Assembly (NCBI GenBank): GCA_029865345.1
Contig: JAOUHD010000002.1
Location: 1 to 60,678 of the forward strand
From: Nitrospira sp.
GTDB taxonomy: Bacteria; Nitrospirota; Nitrospiria; Nitrospirales; Nitrospiraceae
Direction: 5' to 3'
DNA: 60,678 bases
In this document: positions 42,931 to 52,771 of the stretch, piece by piece
How positions within the stretch are numbered: position 1 is the first letter of the stretch
How the letters are laid out: each line of letters opens with the position of its first letter
Translations under genes and position numbers: made by a program
Notes under the pieces: model-generated
Seen by the model: the letters and a program-made list of their open reading frames with translations, nothing else
Database searches by the model: none
Told to the model about the DNA's origin: nothing

Positions 42931-44643
42931 GTGAAAAAACTGTCGAGCAGTCTCCTGGCTCTCATGGTGTTGTTCGCGCTGTGTGTGGCAACTGTCACCA
43001 ATGTCTACGCTCAGGAGGTTGGGGCGTCTTCGGTGGAGTTTCCGTACACCGGTAATCGAACGGCTGTATGGATCGTCGCTCAGCTCCATATCTTGTTTGC
43101 CGCGTTCATTCTCGGTGCGCCAATCTTTGTGGTCATTTCGGAATGGTTGGGATATCGTAAGCAGGACCCACGCTATGATCGTCTCGCCAAAGAGATCACC
43201 AAGGTCACGGTCATTCTCTTCAGCATGACGGCGGTGACTGGCGGCTTCTTTGTTTTCGTCCTTCTTGCGGCCTATCCGCAGTTCACCACATCATTCATTA
43301 ATCAATTTTATGTGGTTTTTGCGATTTTATATCCGGCGTTGTTTATCGCCGAGACCATCCTCATGTATGCCTATCTCTATACGTGGGATGTGTGGAAAGG
43401 TGAAAAGAAGGGGCGTCATATCGCACTGGGCGTGGTCTTGAATCTCGTGTGTTTGCTGATCTTGTTCGTGATCAACGGCCCCACATCGTTCATGAATACC
43501 CCGCCGAAAGCCGAGGGGGTTTCGCCCCAGGATTTTATCGCTGCGGCTACCTTGTGGGATAAGATTGCGAACCAAAGTTGGTTCCCTCTGAGTCTTCACC
43601 GAATCGATGGGAATGTGGCGTTCGGCGGGTTCATTGCCGGACTGATCGCTGCCTATATGTACATGGCGGCGAAGACGCAGGAGGAGAGAGCCTACTATGA
43701 TTGGATGGGTTTCGCTGCTATCTGGATTGCAGTGGGTGGCACACTGTTGCAGCCGTTCACAGGGCTCTTGCTGGCATACGAAATGTGCGATTACGATTTT
43801 TCATTTTGCCCGTACATGATGGCCGACCAGCTGTCCATGTTTTTTGAAATGCAAGGGGTGATGATCGGGCTTCTGTTCTTGGGAATCAACTATTACAGTT
43901 GGCTCAGTGTCAAACGAATCGAAGGAGCCGAAAATGTGCGGACGACCATTCTGGCTCCAATCGTTCTCGTGGTTCTCCTTCCCGCTACCATGTGGGTGAT
44001 GAATAAATATTGGATTCCCGATCCAATGTCGTTGGCGCTCCTGCTACCTCTTGCACTGTCGCCATTTCTGTTCGGTCGGTTCATTCCAATGACGGTCTCT
44101 GCGCGGACTGTCATCAAGATCGGCTTTATCGTCATGCTCGTGAGCGACGCCGTGTGGCTGACTCCTGCCGGATTTGTGGCGACTGGAGCCGATATGCCGG
44201 ATGAACTGAAACTGCCTGAAGGGTGGGACTTTTTGTCGTCGATGCCAGCAAAGCTATCTGCAATCTTGACGCTGGTATTCGTGACGGTCGTCAATTTCGT
44301 CCTGTATAACCGAACCATCAAACAGGGCACGATTCTCTGGGGGAAAATTGATTTTGTCTCGCAGTTCGTTCTGATTTTCTTGGCGTTTACCTCAACGTGG
44401 ATCATGGGCTTGATGGGAGCCGTGCGGTCGTTACTGAAGAAGTATTTCCATGCCTATAGTTTGGTATCTGATTTGTCGGCGGAGTCATTTACGCCGACGC
44501 TCTCGTATTCGGCTGGCTGGATTACAGCGATTACCGTGTTCTTTATTGCCATCGTCAGTCTCGCTGTGCTGATCGCTCTTCGGCCTTCTGTTTCGAGGGC
44601 CCAAGAGCCTGAGGGGAGTCCAGTCCCCGTCGCAGCCAAGTAA
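42931..44643 (+). CDS. CydA-like (cytochrome bd-like) membrane subunit, copy 1
   Basis: WIVAQLHILFAAFILGAPIF; LSLHRIDGNVAFGGFIAG; multi-TM. Confidence 0.82.
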   Translation: MKKLSSSLLALMVLFALCVATVTNVYAQEVGASSVEFPYTGNRTAVWIVAQLHILFAAFILGAPIFVVISEWLGYRKQDPRYDRLAKEITKVTVILFSMTAVTGGFFVFVLLAAYPQFTTSFINQFYVVFAILYPALFIAETILMYAYLYTWDVWKGEKKGRHIALGVVLNLVCLLILFVINGPTSFMNTPPKAEGVSPQDFIAAATLWDKIANQSWFPLSLHRIDGNVAFGGFIAGLIAAYMYMAAKTQEERAYYDWMGFAAIWIAVGGTLLQPFTGLLLAYEMCDYDFSFCPYMMADQLSMFFEMQGVMIGLLFLGINYYSWLSVKRIEGAENVRTTILAPIVLVVLLPATMWVMNKYWIPDPMSLALLLPLALSPFLFGRFIPMTVSARTVIKIGFIVMLVSDAVWLTPAGFVATGADMPDELKLPEGWDFLSSMPAKLSAILTLVFVTVVNFVLYNRTIKQGTILWGKIDFVSQFVLIFLAFTSTWIMGLMGAVRSLLKKYFHAYSLVSDLSAESFTPTLSYSAGWITAITVFFIAIVSLAVLIALRPSVSRAQEPEGSPVPVAAK

Positions 44644-44682
44644 TCACAGTGTAAGACACTTACTGAGGCAACGGGAATTCGC

Positions 44683-45483
44683 ATGGGGAATATATTGAAA
44701 AAGCTAGGTGTTGGATTGGCGGTCGGTGGAGTGTTGGTTGGTATCGCGCGATCGCAGGCAGTGCCGGCTGACTTTCAAGTGCTGTTCTTTGTCATCGCGC
44801 TGATCGGGGCGATCATCTTCATGCTGCTTGACGCGCAGCCGATCAGAACCATGAGTGGTGGGAAGTCCCTTGTTTCCGTCGTGGCATTTGGGGTCCTCCT
44901 GATTACCGCTGGTGTAGCCGGGCCCTCGTTGTTGCCGCAGTTTAATCCAGAAGACGAAAAAGCAAAAATCGGCAAACTTCTTGAGAAGGAGCGAAAGCAG
45001 TCAGCACAGGGGAAGGCGGATGAACTGATTGCTCGTGTTAAGGCTCTCGATGCACAAGTCAAAGCGCTTGAGGATCGGCTGAAGGGTCTTGGCGGAGTTC
45101 AGGCTGCGTCGACGCCTCCGGCTGGGGAGAAACCCCCTACCGCAGCGAGTGCGAGCGCGGGTGATTTTATGAAGGTGGGCGAGGAGCAGTGGCAACTGCA
45201 AGAGTGTTACAACTGTCACAAGCTTCGGGGTGAGGGTGGAAAGAAGCGAGGTCCAGAATTGGATAATATCGGCACGTTGCTAACTGTCGATGAGATTCAA
45301 GAGAAAATTTCGAACCCCAAGAGTTTTATGGCCGAGGGGTATGAGAAGGAATGGCAGAAGGGCATCATGCCCAACAAGTTTAAAGATCTGATGGATCCCA
45401 AGGAAATGCAGGCTCTTGCTGCCTGGTTAGGGACGTTCAAGAACACCTCGGTGAATACCCCCAAGCCGATCAAGAAAAACTAA
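44683..45483 (+). CDS. Membrane-anchored cytochrome c with coiled-coil segment
   Basis: N-terminal TM helices, coiled coil ADELIARVKALDAQVKALEDRLKG, ECYNCHKLRGEGG. Confidence 0.88.
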   Translation: MGNILKKLGVGLAVGGVLVGIARSQAVPADFQVLFFVIALIGAIIFMLLDAQPIRTMSGGKSLVSVVAFGVLLITAGVAGPSLLPQFNPEDEKAKIGKLLEKERKQSAQGKADELIARVKALDAQVKALEDRLKGLGGVQAASTPPAGEKPPTAASASAGDFMKVGEEQWQLQECYNCHKLRGEGGKKRGPELDNIGTLLTVDEIQEKISNPKSFMAEGYEKEWQKGIMPNKFKDLMDPKEMQALAAWLGTFKNTSVNTPKPIKKN

Positions 45484-46418
45484 TGCTGCAACCGAAGCTG
45501 AAATCCAAGGTTCAGTGCACCGACCTCAACATCGGCGAAGTCACGAAAGTCGTGCTTGATCCGCTTTCCCATGAGATCAGCCACATCGTGGTATCGGTGA
45601 ATGGGAGCGGTGAGCGACAAGTTGCCATGGGCCATGTCCAGGTTGTGACGGACGATCTTGTGCAGTTGCGTGCGCCGTCAACGGAGATCTTGGCGTTACC
45701 TCCCTTTAAGCGAGAGGACTATGTCACCACGCATGAAGTGGAGATCTCACATCTCGAAGACCATATCCATGTGACCCCGGGTGAGGTGTTGGTTCCTCTG
45801 CCGGATCTGGAGAAAAGTGTTAAACGCCGCACGTTTTTCATGAATTTCACCACTGTCATTGGGTTTTTGATCGGTCTTCCCATTGCCTATCCGATTCTCC
45901 GCTTTCTCATGAAGCCGATGTATGCTGATTTCGACAATGAATGGCTGAAAGTGGGGAATGTCAGCAAGATCAAGCAAGTAGATGTTGGTGTGCAGTTTAA
46001 GTACAAGAAAAAGGTCAAAGAAGCCTATATGCCAGAGGCCGAAGTCGATAAAAATGTCTGGGTGTTACAGGCCACTCCAGAGCTTCTAGGGAAAGTCTAT
46101 CAAGGTAAGGACGCCGAATTCCGTGATGCCAGAGGAAAGACTATCTGGACCAACAAGAAAGATGTTCCCTACCTCGCGTTCTCCGGCAAGTGCCCGCATT
46201 TAGGGTGTGCGTTCAAGTGGCGACAGCATAAAGCACTTGGACAAGTCTTTCTCTGTCCGTGCCATCTCAGTATTTATGATGCGGCGGGAAAAGTACTCGA
46301 TGGCCCGGCCCCGCGCGCCCTTGACGCATTGCCTGTGAGGGTTTCTGCAGGGGGAGAGGTTGAGGTCATCGACATGGAGTTCAAGGCCGGTACGAAGTCG
46401 CAAATTCGGATCATTTGA
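45483..46418 (+). CDS. Rieske 2Fe-2S protein with extra N-terminal PRC-barrel-like domain
   Basis: GKCPHLGCAFKW ... FLCPCHLSIYD; N-terminal ~110 aa precede the TM anchor. Confidence 0.9.
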   Translation: MLQPKLKSKVQCTDLNIGEVTKVVLDPLSHEISHIVVSVNGSGERQVAMGHVQVVTDDLVQLRAPSTEILALPPFKREDYVTTHEVEISHLEDHIHVTPGEVLVPLPDLEKSVKRRTFFMNFTTVIGFLIGLPIAYPILRFLMKPMYADFDNEWLKVGNVSKIKQVDVGVQFKYKKKVKEAYMPEAEVDKNVWVLQATPELLGKVYQGKDAEFRDARGKTIWTNKKDVPYLAFSGKCPHLGCAFKWRQHKALGQVFLCPCHLSIYDAAGKVLDGPAPRALDALPVRVSAGGEVEVIDMEFKAGTKSQIRII

Positions 46419-46429
46419 AAGCTGGCGAT

Positions 46430-47557
46430 ATGGATAGTAAGCATTCATCCCCTGCAACGATTTCCGATCATCAGCCCAGCACGATCGAACGGCTTGTCGC
46501 TTTCCTAGACGAACGTGTTGGCCTCAAGGAAATGCAGGCCAAGATGCTCAATGAGCCGCTTCCTGGTGGGTCTCGGTGGGCCTACGTGTTCGGCTCTATC
46601 CTGTTATTCATCTTTGCGATGCAGGCGCTGACGGGCACGTTGCTTATGTTCTATTATGTGCCGACGGCAGACCACGCCTGGGCCAGTACGCAATATATTA
46701 TTCACGACGTTGATTATGGTTGGTTCCTTCTGGGCTACCATTTTTGGGGGTCCAGTGCGATGGTGGTCTGTGTGATCGCCCACATGTCGCAGGTATTTCT
46801 CTGGGGCGCGTATAAAAAGCCGCGAGAGTTACTCTGGATCGTCGGGCTAGCCCTATTCGGTGTGGTGATCACATTCGGATTTACAGGCTATCTCTTGCCT
46901 TGGGACCAGCGGGCGTTCTGGGCGACGACGGTTGGTGTCGAAATTTTGGATAAGACCCCCGTTATCGGCGATTTTATTGCTCGATTTCTGAAAGGAGGCC
47001 CGACTCCTGGGCAGATGACATTGAGCCGATTCTTCGTCCTGCATGTGATGGTTCTCCCAGCTGCACTCATGGCCCTCGCCGGACTCCATCTCTTTCTGTT
47101 TCGCGTGGCCGCTCCTGCTGGACCCTTTACCGGTACAGTGGAAGAGCTCAAGGCGAAGACCGACTACTTCTTTCCCCGTCAGATTTGGAAGGACATGGTC
47201 GGGATGGCGTTCGTCTTCGTTAGTATCTGCGCCTTGGCCCTTTGGGAACCGGTCGTCTTATTGGACGAGGCAGCGCCAGACCCAGGGGACTACCATCCTG
47301 AACCTGAATGGTACTTTCTGTTTTACTTCCAGCTGCTCCGGTTGAAACTGTTCGCGGGTGAGTTCGGCCAATTTATGGGGGCTGTGGCGTTGCCGGTTGC
47401 CTTCATGGTGTTGCTTGTCGCGCTCCCGTTCATCGACAAGGATCCCGAGCGGAATATTTTCAAGCGACCAATTGCCCTCATCAGCTGGATTGCGATCATG
47501 GTGTTCATTCTCTTGTTCACGGTTGCTTCAGTGATTAACCGAGAGTTCTTGGATTAG
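46430..47557 (+). CDS. Cytochrome b (fused b/subunit IV type)
   Basis: RWAYVFGSILLFIFAMQALTGTLL; GYLLPWDQRAFWATTV; PEPEWYFLFYFQLLRL. Confidence 0.93.
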   Translation: MDSKHSSPATISDHQPSTIERLVAFLDERVGLKEMQAKMLNEPLPGGSRWAYVFGSILLFIFAMQALTGTLLMFYYVPTADHAWASTQYIIHDVDYGWFLLGYHFWGSSAMVVCVIAHMSQVFLWGAYKKPRELLWIVGLALFGVVITFGFTGYLLPWDQRAFWATTVGVEILDKTPVIGDFIARFLKGGPTPGQMTLSRFFVLHVMVLPAALMALAGLHLFLFRVAAPAGPFTGTVEELKAKTDYFFPRQIWKDMVGMAFVFVSICALALWEPVVLLDEAAPDPGDYHPEPEWYFLFYFQLLRLKLFAGEFGQFMGAVALPVAFMVLLVALPFIDKDPERNIFKRPIALISWIAIMVFILLFTVASVINREFLD

Positions 47558-47575
47558 CCCTAGGACAGATTAGCT

Positions 47576-48580
47576 ATGGCTGAAGATCGCGAAGCGATGT
47601 CTCCGACGAAGATCGGGTTCAGCATCCTCTGGGCCGCCTGTTGGACTGGGATTCCTATTAAGGCGGTGTTTGCGGTGCTTGCCATGACGATGGGTTTGGT
47701 CCATTTTGAAGGAAGGTTCGGCCTTGCCTTCTTGATAGTGTTTGCCAGTCCCATGACCGTCTTTGCCGTTCCCATCATCATCGCCATGTTTGAGACGCAG
47801 TTTGGTGAAGGAATCGGTCTGCCGATTATTTTTGGGATGTCGATTCCGGTCGACATTTGGGCGCTGGGACTTGTTGGGAGAACGTTCTTCTTGGAACGAC
47901 TTCGGAAAGAGCCACCCCATGATGGACTTGGTTTTGCGATCTGGTGGAGAGCGGCGCTCATTGGGACTTTCTTTTTTCCGCTCCTCTGGTGTATTGTCAG
48001 CCGGGTCACGGAAATTGCCATTGCTGCGTCGCACTCAATGGCCGAAATGGAAAGCATGAGACAGCTCTTTGACACGGGTCTTCCTATTGCGGAACGAATC
48101 GGTCTTGAGCTCACGATTTGGGGATCTATTTCGTCCGCAGTCTTGATCGTTTTGGCGGTCATCGGGATTTCCATTCTTGGGCAGAGCATTCGACGCATGG
48201 CGGAAATTGCCCGTCCGGTGTCTGCAAATTATCAAGGGCTCATTACCCGTTGGGATTTGATGCGAGTGCCGACCGATCAAGGGCTGATGTTGACGTCGTT
48301 GACGGGTGTGGGCGTCGTGTTCTCACTGATGTTTTGGTCGATGCTTCCCGTGACGACTCCCCATCCGCATGAATGCTGTAAAAGACCTGATGTACGGGTC
48401 GAGCCGGTATTCAAACCGGTCGAGTCGTTGAGCAGCAGTGCTCAGCGTATAGCGACGCTTGCGGCACAAATTGGGGCCATGGAGCAGCAAAAGGTCGCCA
48501 CAATAGATCAAAAAGAAAAGGGCAAGGGGAAGGCCGAAGGTGAAACGGCTAAGGACTCTTCTGCCAAGACGAAACCGTAA
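47576..48580 (+). CDS. Uncharacterised multi-TM protein within the respiratory cluster
   Basis: 334 aa, about 5-6 hydrophobic segments, charged coiled-coil C-terminus. Confidence 0.75.
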   Translation: MAEDREAMSPTKIGFSILWAACWTGIPIKAVFAVLAMTMGLVHFEGRFGLAFLIVFASPMTVFAVPIIIAMFETQFGEGIGLPIIFGMSIPVDIWALGLVGRTFFLERLRKEPPHDGLGFAIWWRAALIGTFFFPLLWCIVSRVTEIAIAASHSMAEMESMRQLFDTGLPIAERIGLELTIWGSISSAVLIVLAVIGISILGQSIRRMAEIARPVSANYQGLITRWDLMRVPTDQGLMLTSLTGVGVVFSLMFWSMLPVTTPHPHECCKRPDVRVEPVFKPVESLSSSAQRIATLAAQIGAMEQQKVATIDQKEKGKGKAEGETAKDSSAKTKP

Positions 48581-48596
48581 CTTACGAGGTGATGAG

Positions 48597-50456
48597 GTGA
48601 GCGTCATACAGCAAGGGGTTAGCATAGTTCAACGGGCTCTCCGGGCCGTCGGAAGTCACGACGGATGGCTCGCAGGTCTCTTGTTGATGGCGGGATGGCT
48701 GGCCCTTCCTTCACTCGGGATTGCAGCTGAGGGCACAACCGCGGGTCCTACAGAGTATCGTGATATTCCTTACGTCGGTAGTCGGAATCTTGTTTGGATC
48801 GTTGCCCAGTTGCATCTCTTATTGGCCGGGTTCGTTTTAGGTGTGCCAATGTTTGCCTGGCTATGCGAAGTCATTGCCTGGAGGGGAGGCGAGAAGCGTT
48901 ATGACAAGCTCGCCAAGGAGTTTACCAAGCTCCTGACGTCCGCCTATTCGACCACCGCGTTGTTCGGTGGCATTCTGTTGTTTCTATTGGTGGCGTTCTA
49001 CCCCAAACTGATGAACTATTTGACAGACGTCTTTTTCCCCTCCTTCTTGCTCTATTGCTTCCTGTTCTTATTAGAAACGGCGACGCTGTATCTGTATTGG
49101 TATGGGTGGGATGCCATGCAGGATGGCAGGAAGAAGACATTGCATGTGTTTCTCGGGTTTCTCCTGAACTTCTTTGCCTTATTCATTATGATTATCCCCA
49201 ATGCCTGGGCTACGTTCCAGTCCAGCCCGGTTGTGATTGCAGACGGGACTGCCTTTGAGAGGGCCTGGGCGGCAACGTGGAATCCAACCTGGTGGCCGAT
49301 CAACATCCATCGCCTTATCGCGAACGTCGTCCTTGGAGGTTATATCTGCGGGGCCTATGCCGGTGTCCGGTACTTATCGGTGAAGAGTCCTGAAGAGCGA
49401 GAACATTACGATTGGATGGGGTATGTCGGCAACTTTATCGGTGTGTTCGGTCTGCTGGCCCTACCGTTTGCCGGCTATTGGCTCATGCGGGAAATCTACC
49501 AGTACAACCAGCAGATGGGCATTACCCTGATGGGAGGATTCCTGTCCTGGCTCTTCATCCTCCAGGCCATGTTGATCGGGGTCCTGTTCCTCGGCTCGAA
49601 CTATTATTTTTGGCTGGGGATTACCTATCGAATTCCCGGGTCAGAGGGTAAATATCGCCGAGCCATGTTGATGATGTTAGTCAGTCTGTTGCTGTGTCTT
49701 GCCGTGTGGATGACCCCGCACTCCCTTGTGGCTAGCATTGAAGAGGCTCAGAAAATGGGAGGGGCCCACCATCCATTGCTCGGTGTCCTCGGTGTTATGT
49801 CGGCAAAAATGACGGTCTCCAACCTCATGATCCTGATTACGTTCATGAGCTTCGTCATGTATTGGCGGGCAGGGAAACAGGATACAGCCGGGTGGGCGAA
49901 GCTGGCGAAAGCGGTCATGGGTGCCGTGTTGGTGTTGGCAAGCATTGCGGTCATCGTCCTCGGCGTCTGGGGGTATTTCGTGCCGGCGATCGTCCGCATC
50001 AATTATTTCTCTACGTCTCAGGTGCTGATCGTCATCTTTGTCATTCTGACGATCACGCCGTTGACGGCGCTGTTGCTCAAGAGCGCAAAAACGACGACAG
50101 AGATGGTGTGGGGGAGCATGCCGCCACGCGCTGGGTATTCCTTGGTTCTCAATGCCATCATGGTCATCCTCCTCATGACCTTGATGGGCTATGCGCGGTC
50201 CTCGTCCCGTGTCCACTGGCATGTGTACGGAGTCATGCGCGATACCTCGCCCTATGCCTATTCGCCGGCGCTGGGCAGCGCGTCGTTTATTATGGCTTTC
50301 TGTACATTTTCCTTCTGCCTTATCGTGGCGTTTATCTTTTGGGTCGCAACCATGGGCGATAAGTACAAGGCGGCTCCAGGACCGGGGAAGGGAGAGCTGC
50401 CGCACGGCATTCCGGCGATGGCCGGAGGGGCTCCAGAAGAGCGGTCACAGAGATAA
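48597..50456 (+). CDS. CydA-like (cytochrome bd-like) membrane subunit, copy 2
   Basis: WIVAQLHLLLAGFVLGVPMF; INIHRLIANVVLGGYICG; colinear with copy 1; GTG start after GAGGTGATGAG. Confidence 0.82.
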   Translation: MSVIQQGVSIVQRALRAVGSHDGWLAGLLLMAGWLALPSLGIAAEGTTAGPTEYRDIPYVGSRNLVWIVAQLHLLLAGFVLGVPMFAWLCEVIAWRGGEKRYDKLAKEFTKLLTSAYSTTALFGGILLFLLVAFYPKLMNYLTDVFFPSFLLYCFLFLLETATLYLYWYGWDAMQDGRKKTLHVFLGFLLNFFALFIMIIPNAWATFQSSPVVIADGTAFERAWAATWNPTWWPINIHRLIANVVLGGYICGAYAGVRYLSVKSPEEREHYDWMGYVGNFIGVFGLLALPFAGYWLMREIYQYNQQMGITLMGGFLSWLFILQAMLIGVLFLGSNYYFWLGITYRIPGSEGKYRRAMLMMLVSLLLCLAVWMTPHSLVASIEEAQKMGGAHHPLLGVLGVMSAKMTVSNLMILITFMSFVMYWRAGKQDTAGWAKLAKAVMGAVLVLASIAVIVLGVWGYFVPAIVRINYFSTSQVLIVIFVILTITPLTALLLKSAKTTTEMVWGSMPPRAGYSLVLNAIMVILLMTLMGYARSSSRVHWHVYGVMRDTSPYAYSPALGSASFIMAFCTFSFCLIVAFIFWVATMGDKYKAAPGPGKGELPHGIPAMAGGAPEERSQR

Positions 50457-50535
50457 AGATAATTTTGAATTTTGATTATGAGTTTTAAGTTAGGGACGAA
50501 AAACTAAGAACTCAGCACTTAACATTCGAGGGCCC

Positions 50536-51159
50536 ATGAGTGAAGTCGCACAACTACAACTAATCGCACTGTCCATAATTGGGATCGGCATTCTGATCCT
50601 GTTGTTCATCAAGGCCGTGTTTGTGAGGGTGACGGGATTCGTTGCTATCGTGCTGGGGTTGTTTGCACTGATGTCGCTTGCCGTACCCCAGCTGGCCTCT
50701 CTGCCTCCTGCCGAGGAAAAGATCGATATTGCCAATATCAAGACACCGACTGATATTGCTGCCATCGGCCAGACGGTCTTCTTCAGCAAAGGCCAATGTG
50801 CACTGTGTCATTCCATCGGGCCAAGTGAATCGGCCCGTTGTCCGGATTTGAAGGGAATCGGCGCTAAGTTGAGCAAGGATTTCCTCTTTGAAAGCCTAAC
50901 GGATCCCCAGGCGTTCGTGTATAAGGATTACCGCCATGGTGGCGTGCCGAAAGACTATCCAGCCACGATGCCAGCTATCAATAAGGATCCGATCGGACTC
51001 TCGAAGAATGAAATATTGGCCATTATCGCGTTTCTGCAGCAAATGAGCGGGGAGCCGATCTCTGTCAGCACGTCGGAGCTTGATATCCCTGGGAAGGCCC
51101 CGTCTGCGCCGGTGAAGGCCGCGCAAGCTGCGCTTGTTGCCGACGCACACACGAATTAG
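50536..51159 (+). CDS. Membrane-anchored monoheme cytochrome c
   Basis: Two N-terminal TM segments; GQCALCHSIGPSE. Confidence 0.88.
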   Translation: MSEVAQLQLIALSIIGIGILILLFIKAVFVRVTGFVAIVLGLFALMSLAVPQLASLPPAEEKIDIANIKTPTDIAAIGQTVFFSKGQCALCHSIGPSESARCPDLKGIGAKLSKDFLFESLTDPQAFVYKDYRHGGVPKDYPATMPAINKDPIGLSKNEILAIIAFLQQMSGEPISVSTSELDIPGKAPSAPVKAAQAALVADAHTN

Positions 51160-51174
51160 GGAGGAAGGATTGTT

Positions 51175-51891
51175 ATGGGAGCGTTAGGGAAGCCAATCAT
51201 TCTCATGGTCGCCATGTATGCGTTTCTGAAGTTTGGGTTGCCTAACATACCTGGCTCTGCCCCCCTTCCCTCCAGCCTCATATTTCTGTACCTCTTGCTG
51301 ACTGCGGGCGGCATTTTCATGTTTAAAACATTGAGCGGTGAATCGAAGGATGCCTTCTGGGATCCAATTCGACGATTTCTGACCGGAGAGAACATCGGTG
51401 GTCTGCAAGCGCTTCGCTATGGCGTGTTCATTCTGTTTCCGTTGCTGGTGGGCTGGCAAACATACGGAAGTACGGCAGTGAGCGACCTCCCTCCGACGGA
51501 AAGCCGAACAATTCATCCAGCACCGCCAGGGGAATACACGGGCCTGTCAAATCCTGTTCCTAAAACTCCTGAAAATATTATGCAGGGGAAGGGTTTTTAC
51601 GCTGCCTATTGCTCACCATGTCATGGTGGAAACTTTGACGGGAAGGGGCCGGCGGCTCGTGGATTTATTCCAGCGCCTGCCAATTTTGCCGACCCCACGA
51701 CGATCGCTATGTTGCAAGAAAGCTATCTATTCTGGCGCATCAAAAAGGGCGGCGTCGGTCTTCCGATTGAAGGTGCACCATGGAAGTCGGCTATGCCTCG
51801 TTGGGAAGTCGAGTTGCCCGATGAATGGATTTGGAAGATCATCTTAGGTGAGTACGACGGCGCGCATCAATCCCCACGAACCTGGGAGTAG
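51175..51891 (+). CDS. Membrane-anchored monoheme cytochrome c
   Basis: N-terminal TM helices; AAYCSPCHGGNFDGKGPAARGF. Confidence 0.88.
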   Translation: MGALGKPIILMVAMYAFLKFGLPNIPGSAPLPSSLIFLYLLLTAGGIFMFKTLSGESKDAFWDPIRRFLTGENIGGLQALRYGVFILFPLLVGWQTYGSTAVSDLPPTESRTIHPAPPGEYTGLSNPVPKTPENIMQGKGFYAAYCSPCHGGNFDGKGPAARGFIPAPANFADPTTIAMLQESYLFWRIKKGGVGLPIEGAPWKSAMPRWEVELPDEWIWKIILGEYDGAHQSPRTWE

Positions 51892-51919
51892 CGGGAAGGA
51901 ACAGCGTGGATCGATCTAG

Positions 51920-52771
51920 TTGTGGAGGGAGCACGAGGACAGCATGAAACCGGCGAATCGCATCATGAAACAGGTTTTGCGGGGTGGAACGGCAGCAATC
52001 GCAGCCATGATTATTGGTGGAGCATCGCTTGGCTATGCACAGGAGAGTGTCTCGGTTCGAGCGACGCTTCTGACTGGGGGCGTACCCGTAGATGATCCAA
52101 GTGCGGCAGTCTGGAGCAGTGCACCGCCTGCTACGTTTCCGATGTCACCGCAAGTCCATTGGCAGAATCGTATTCAGGAAGTGACCGTTAAGGATGTCAT
52201 CGTGCGTGCCTTGCATGACGGTACACAAGTGGCTGTGCTGGTCGAATATACCGATCCTACTCAGGATCCCGATGACGCAGCAGCACTGGAGTTTATGGTG
52301 GGTGATAAGAAGGCACATTTCGCCCATGGCCAGCCAATGCTCCAGGTAGAAGGCGGGCCGGTCAATATTTGGTTCTGGAAAAATAAGACCGGCAAGGCCA
52401 TCGACATGAGTGCGAAAGGTTTTGGCACATTAAAGCCACAAGAACATCAGGATGTGACAGCCAAGGGCGTCTATTCTAACGGGACATGGAAAGTCGTATT
52501 TGCAAGGAAATTGTTGACTGGGCATGCTGATGAGGATGTGCAAATTACGGCAGGACAATTCATGAGTATCTCCTTTGCAGTATGGGACGGACGAAAAGAT
52601 GCCGTCGGCGAATTGGTTGAAAAGGGGTCTCAAAAAGCGGTCTCGTCTTGGTGGTATTTCCGAGCCGATGCCCCGCCTGATTATTCCGGCTATATGTACG
52701 CGGCGATCGCTGCTGTATTGGGCTTGGGGTTTCAGTTTGTCCTGATCCGAAAACTCAAGAAAGGGCAGTGA
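51920..52771 (+). CDS. NxrC/ethylbenzene-dehydrogenase gamma-like heme-binding protein
   Basis: Signal peptide; VRATLLTGGVPVDDPSAAVWSSAPPATFPMSPQ ... VKDVIVRALHDGTQVAVLVEYTDPTQD; C-terminal TM anchor. Confidence 0.7.
   Translation: MWREHEDSMKPANRIMKQVLRGGTAAIAAMIIGGASLGYAQESVSVRATLLTGGVPVDDPSAAVWSSAPPATFPMSPQVHWQNRIQEVTVKDVIVRALHDGTQVAVLVEYTDPTQDPDDAAALEFMVGDKKAHFAHGQPMLQVEGGPVNIWFWKNKTGKAIDMSAKGFGTLKPQEHQDVTAKGVYSNGTWKVVFARKLLTGHADEDVQITAGQFMSISFAVWDGRKDAVGELVEKGSQKAVSSWWYFRADAPPDYSGYMYAAIAAVLGLGFQFVLIRKLKKGQ

Noticed and set aside
49677-50405. 242-aa minus-strand ORF opposite bd-like copy 2
   Set aside because: Antisense to a confident membrane protein; His/Arg/Asp-rich shadow composition.
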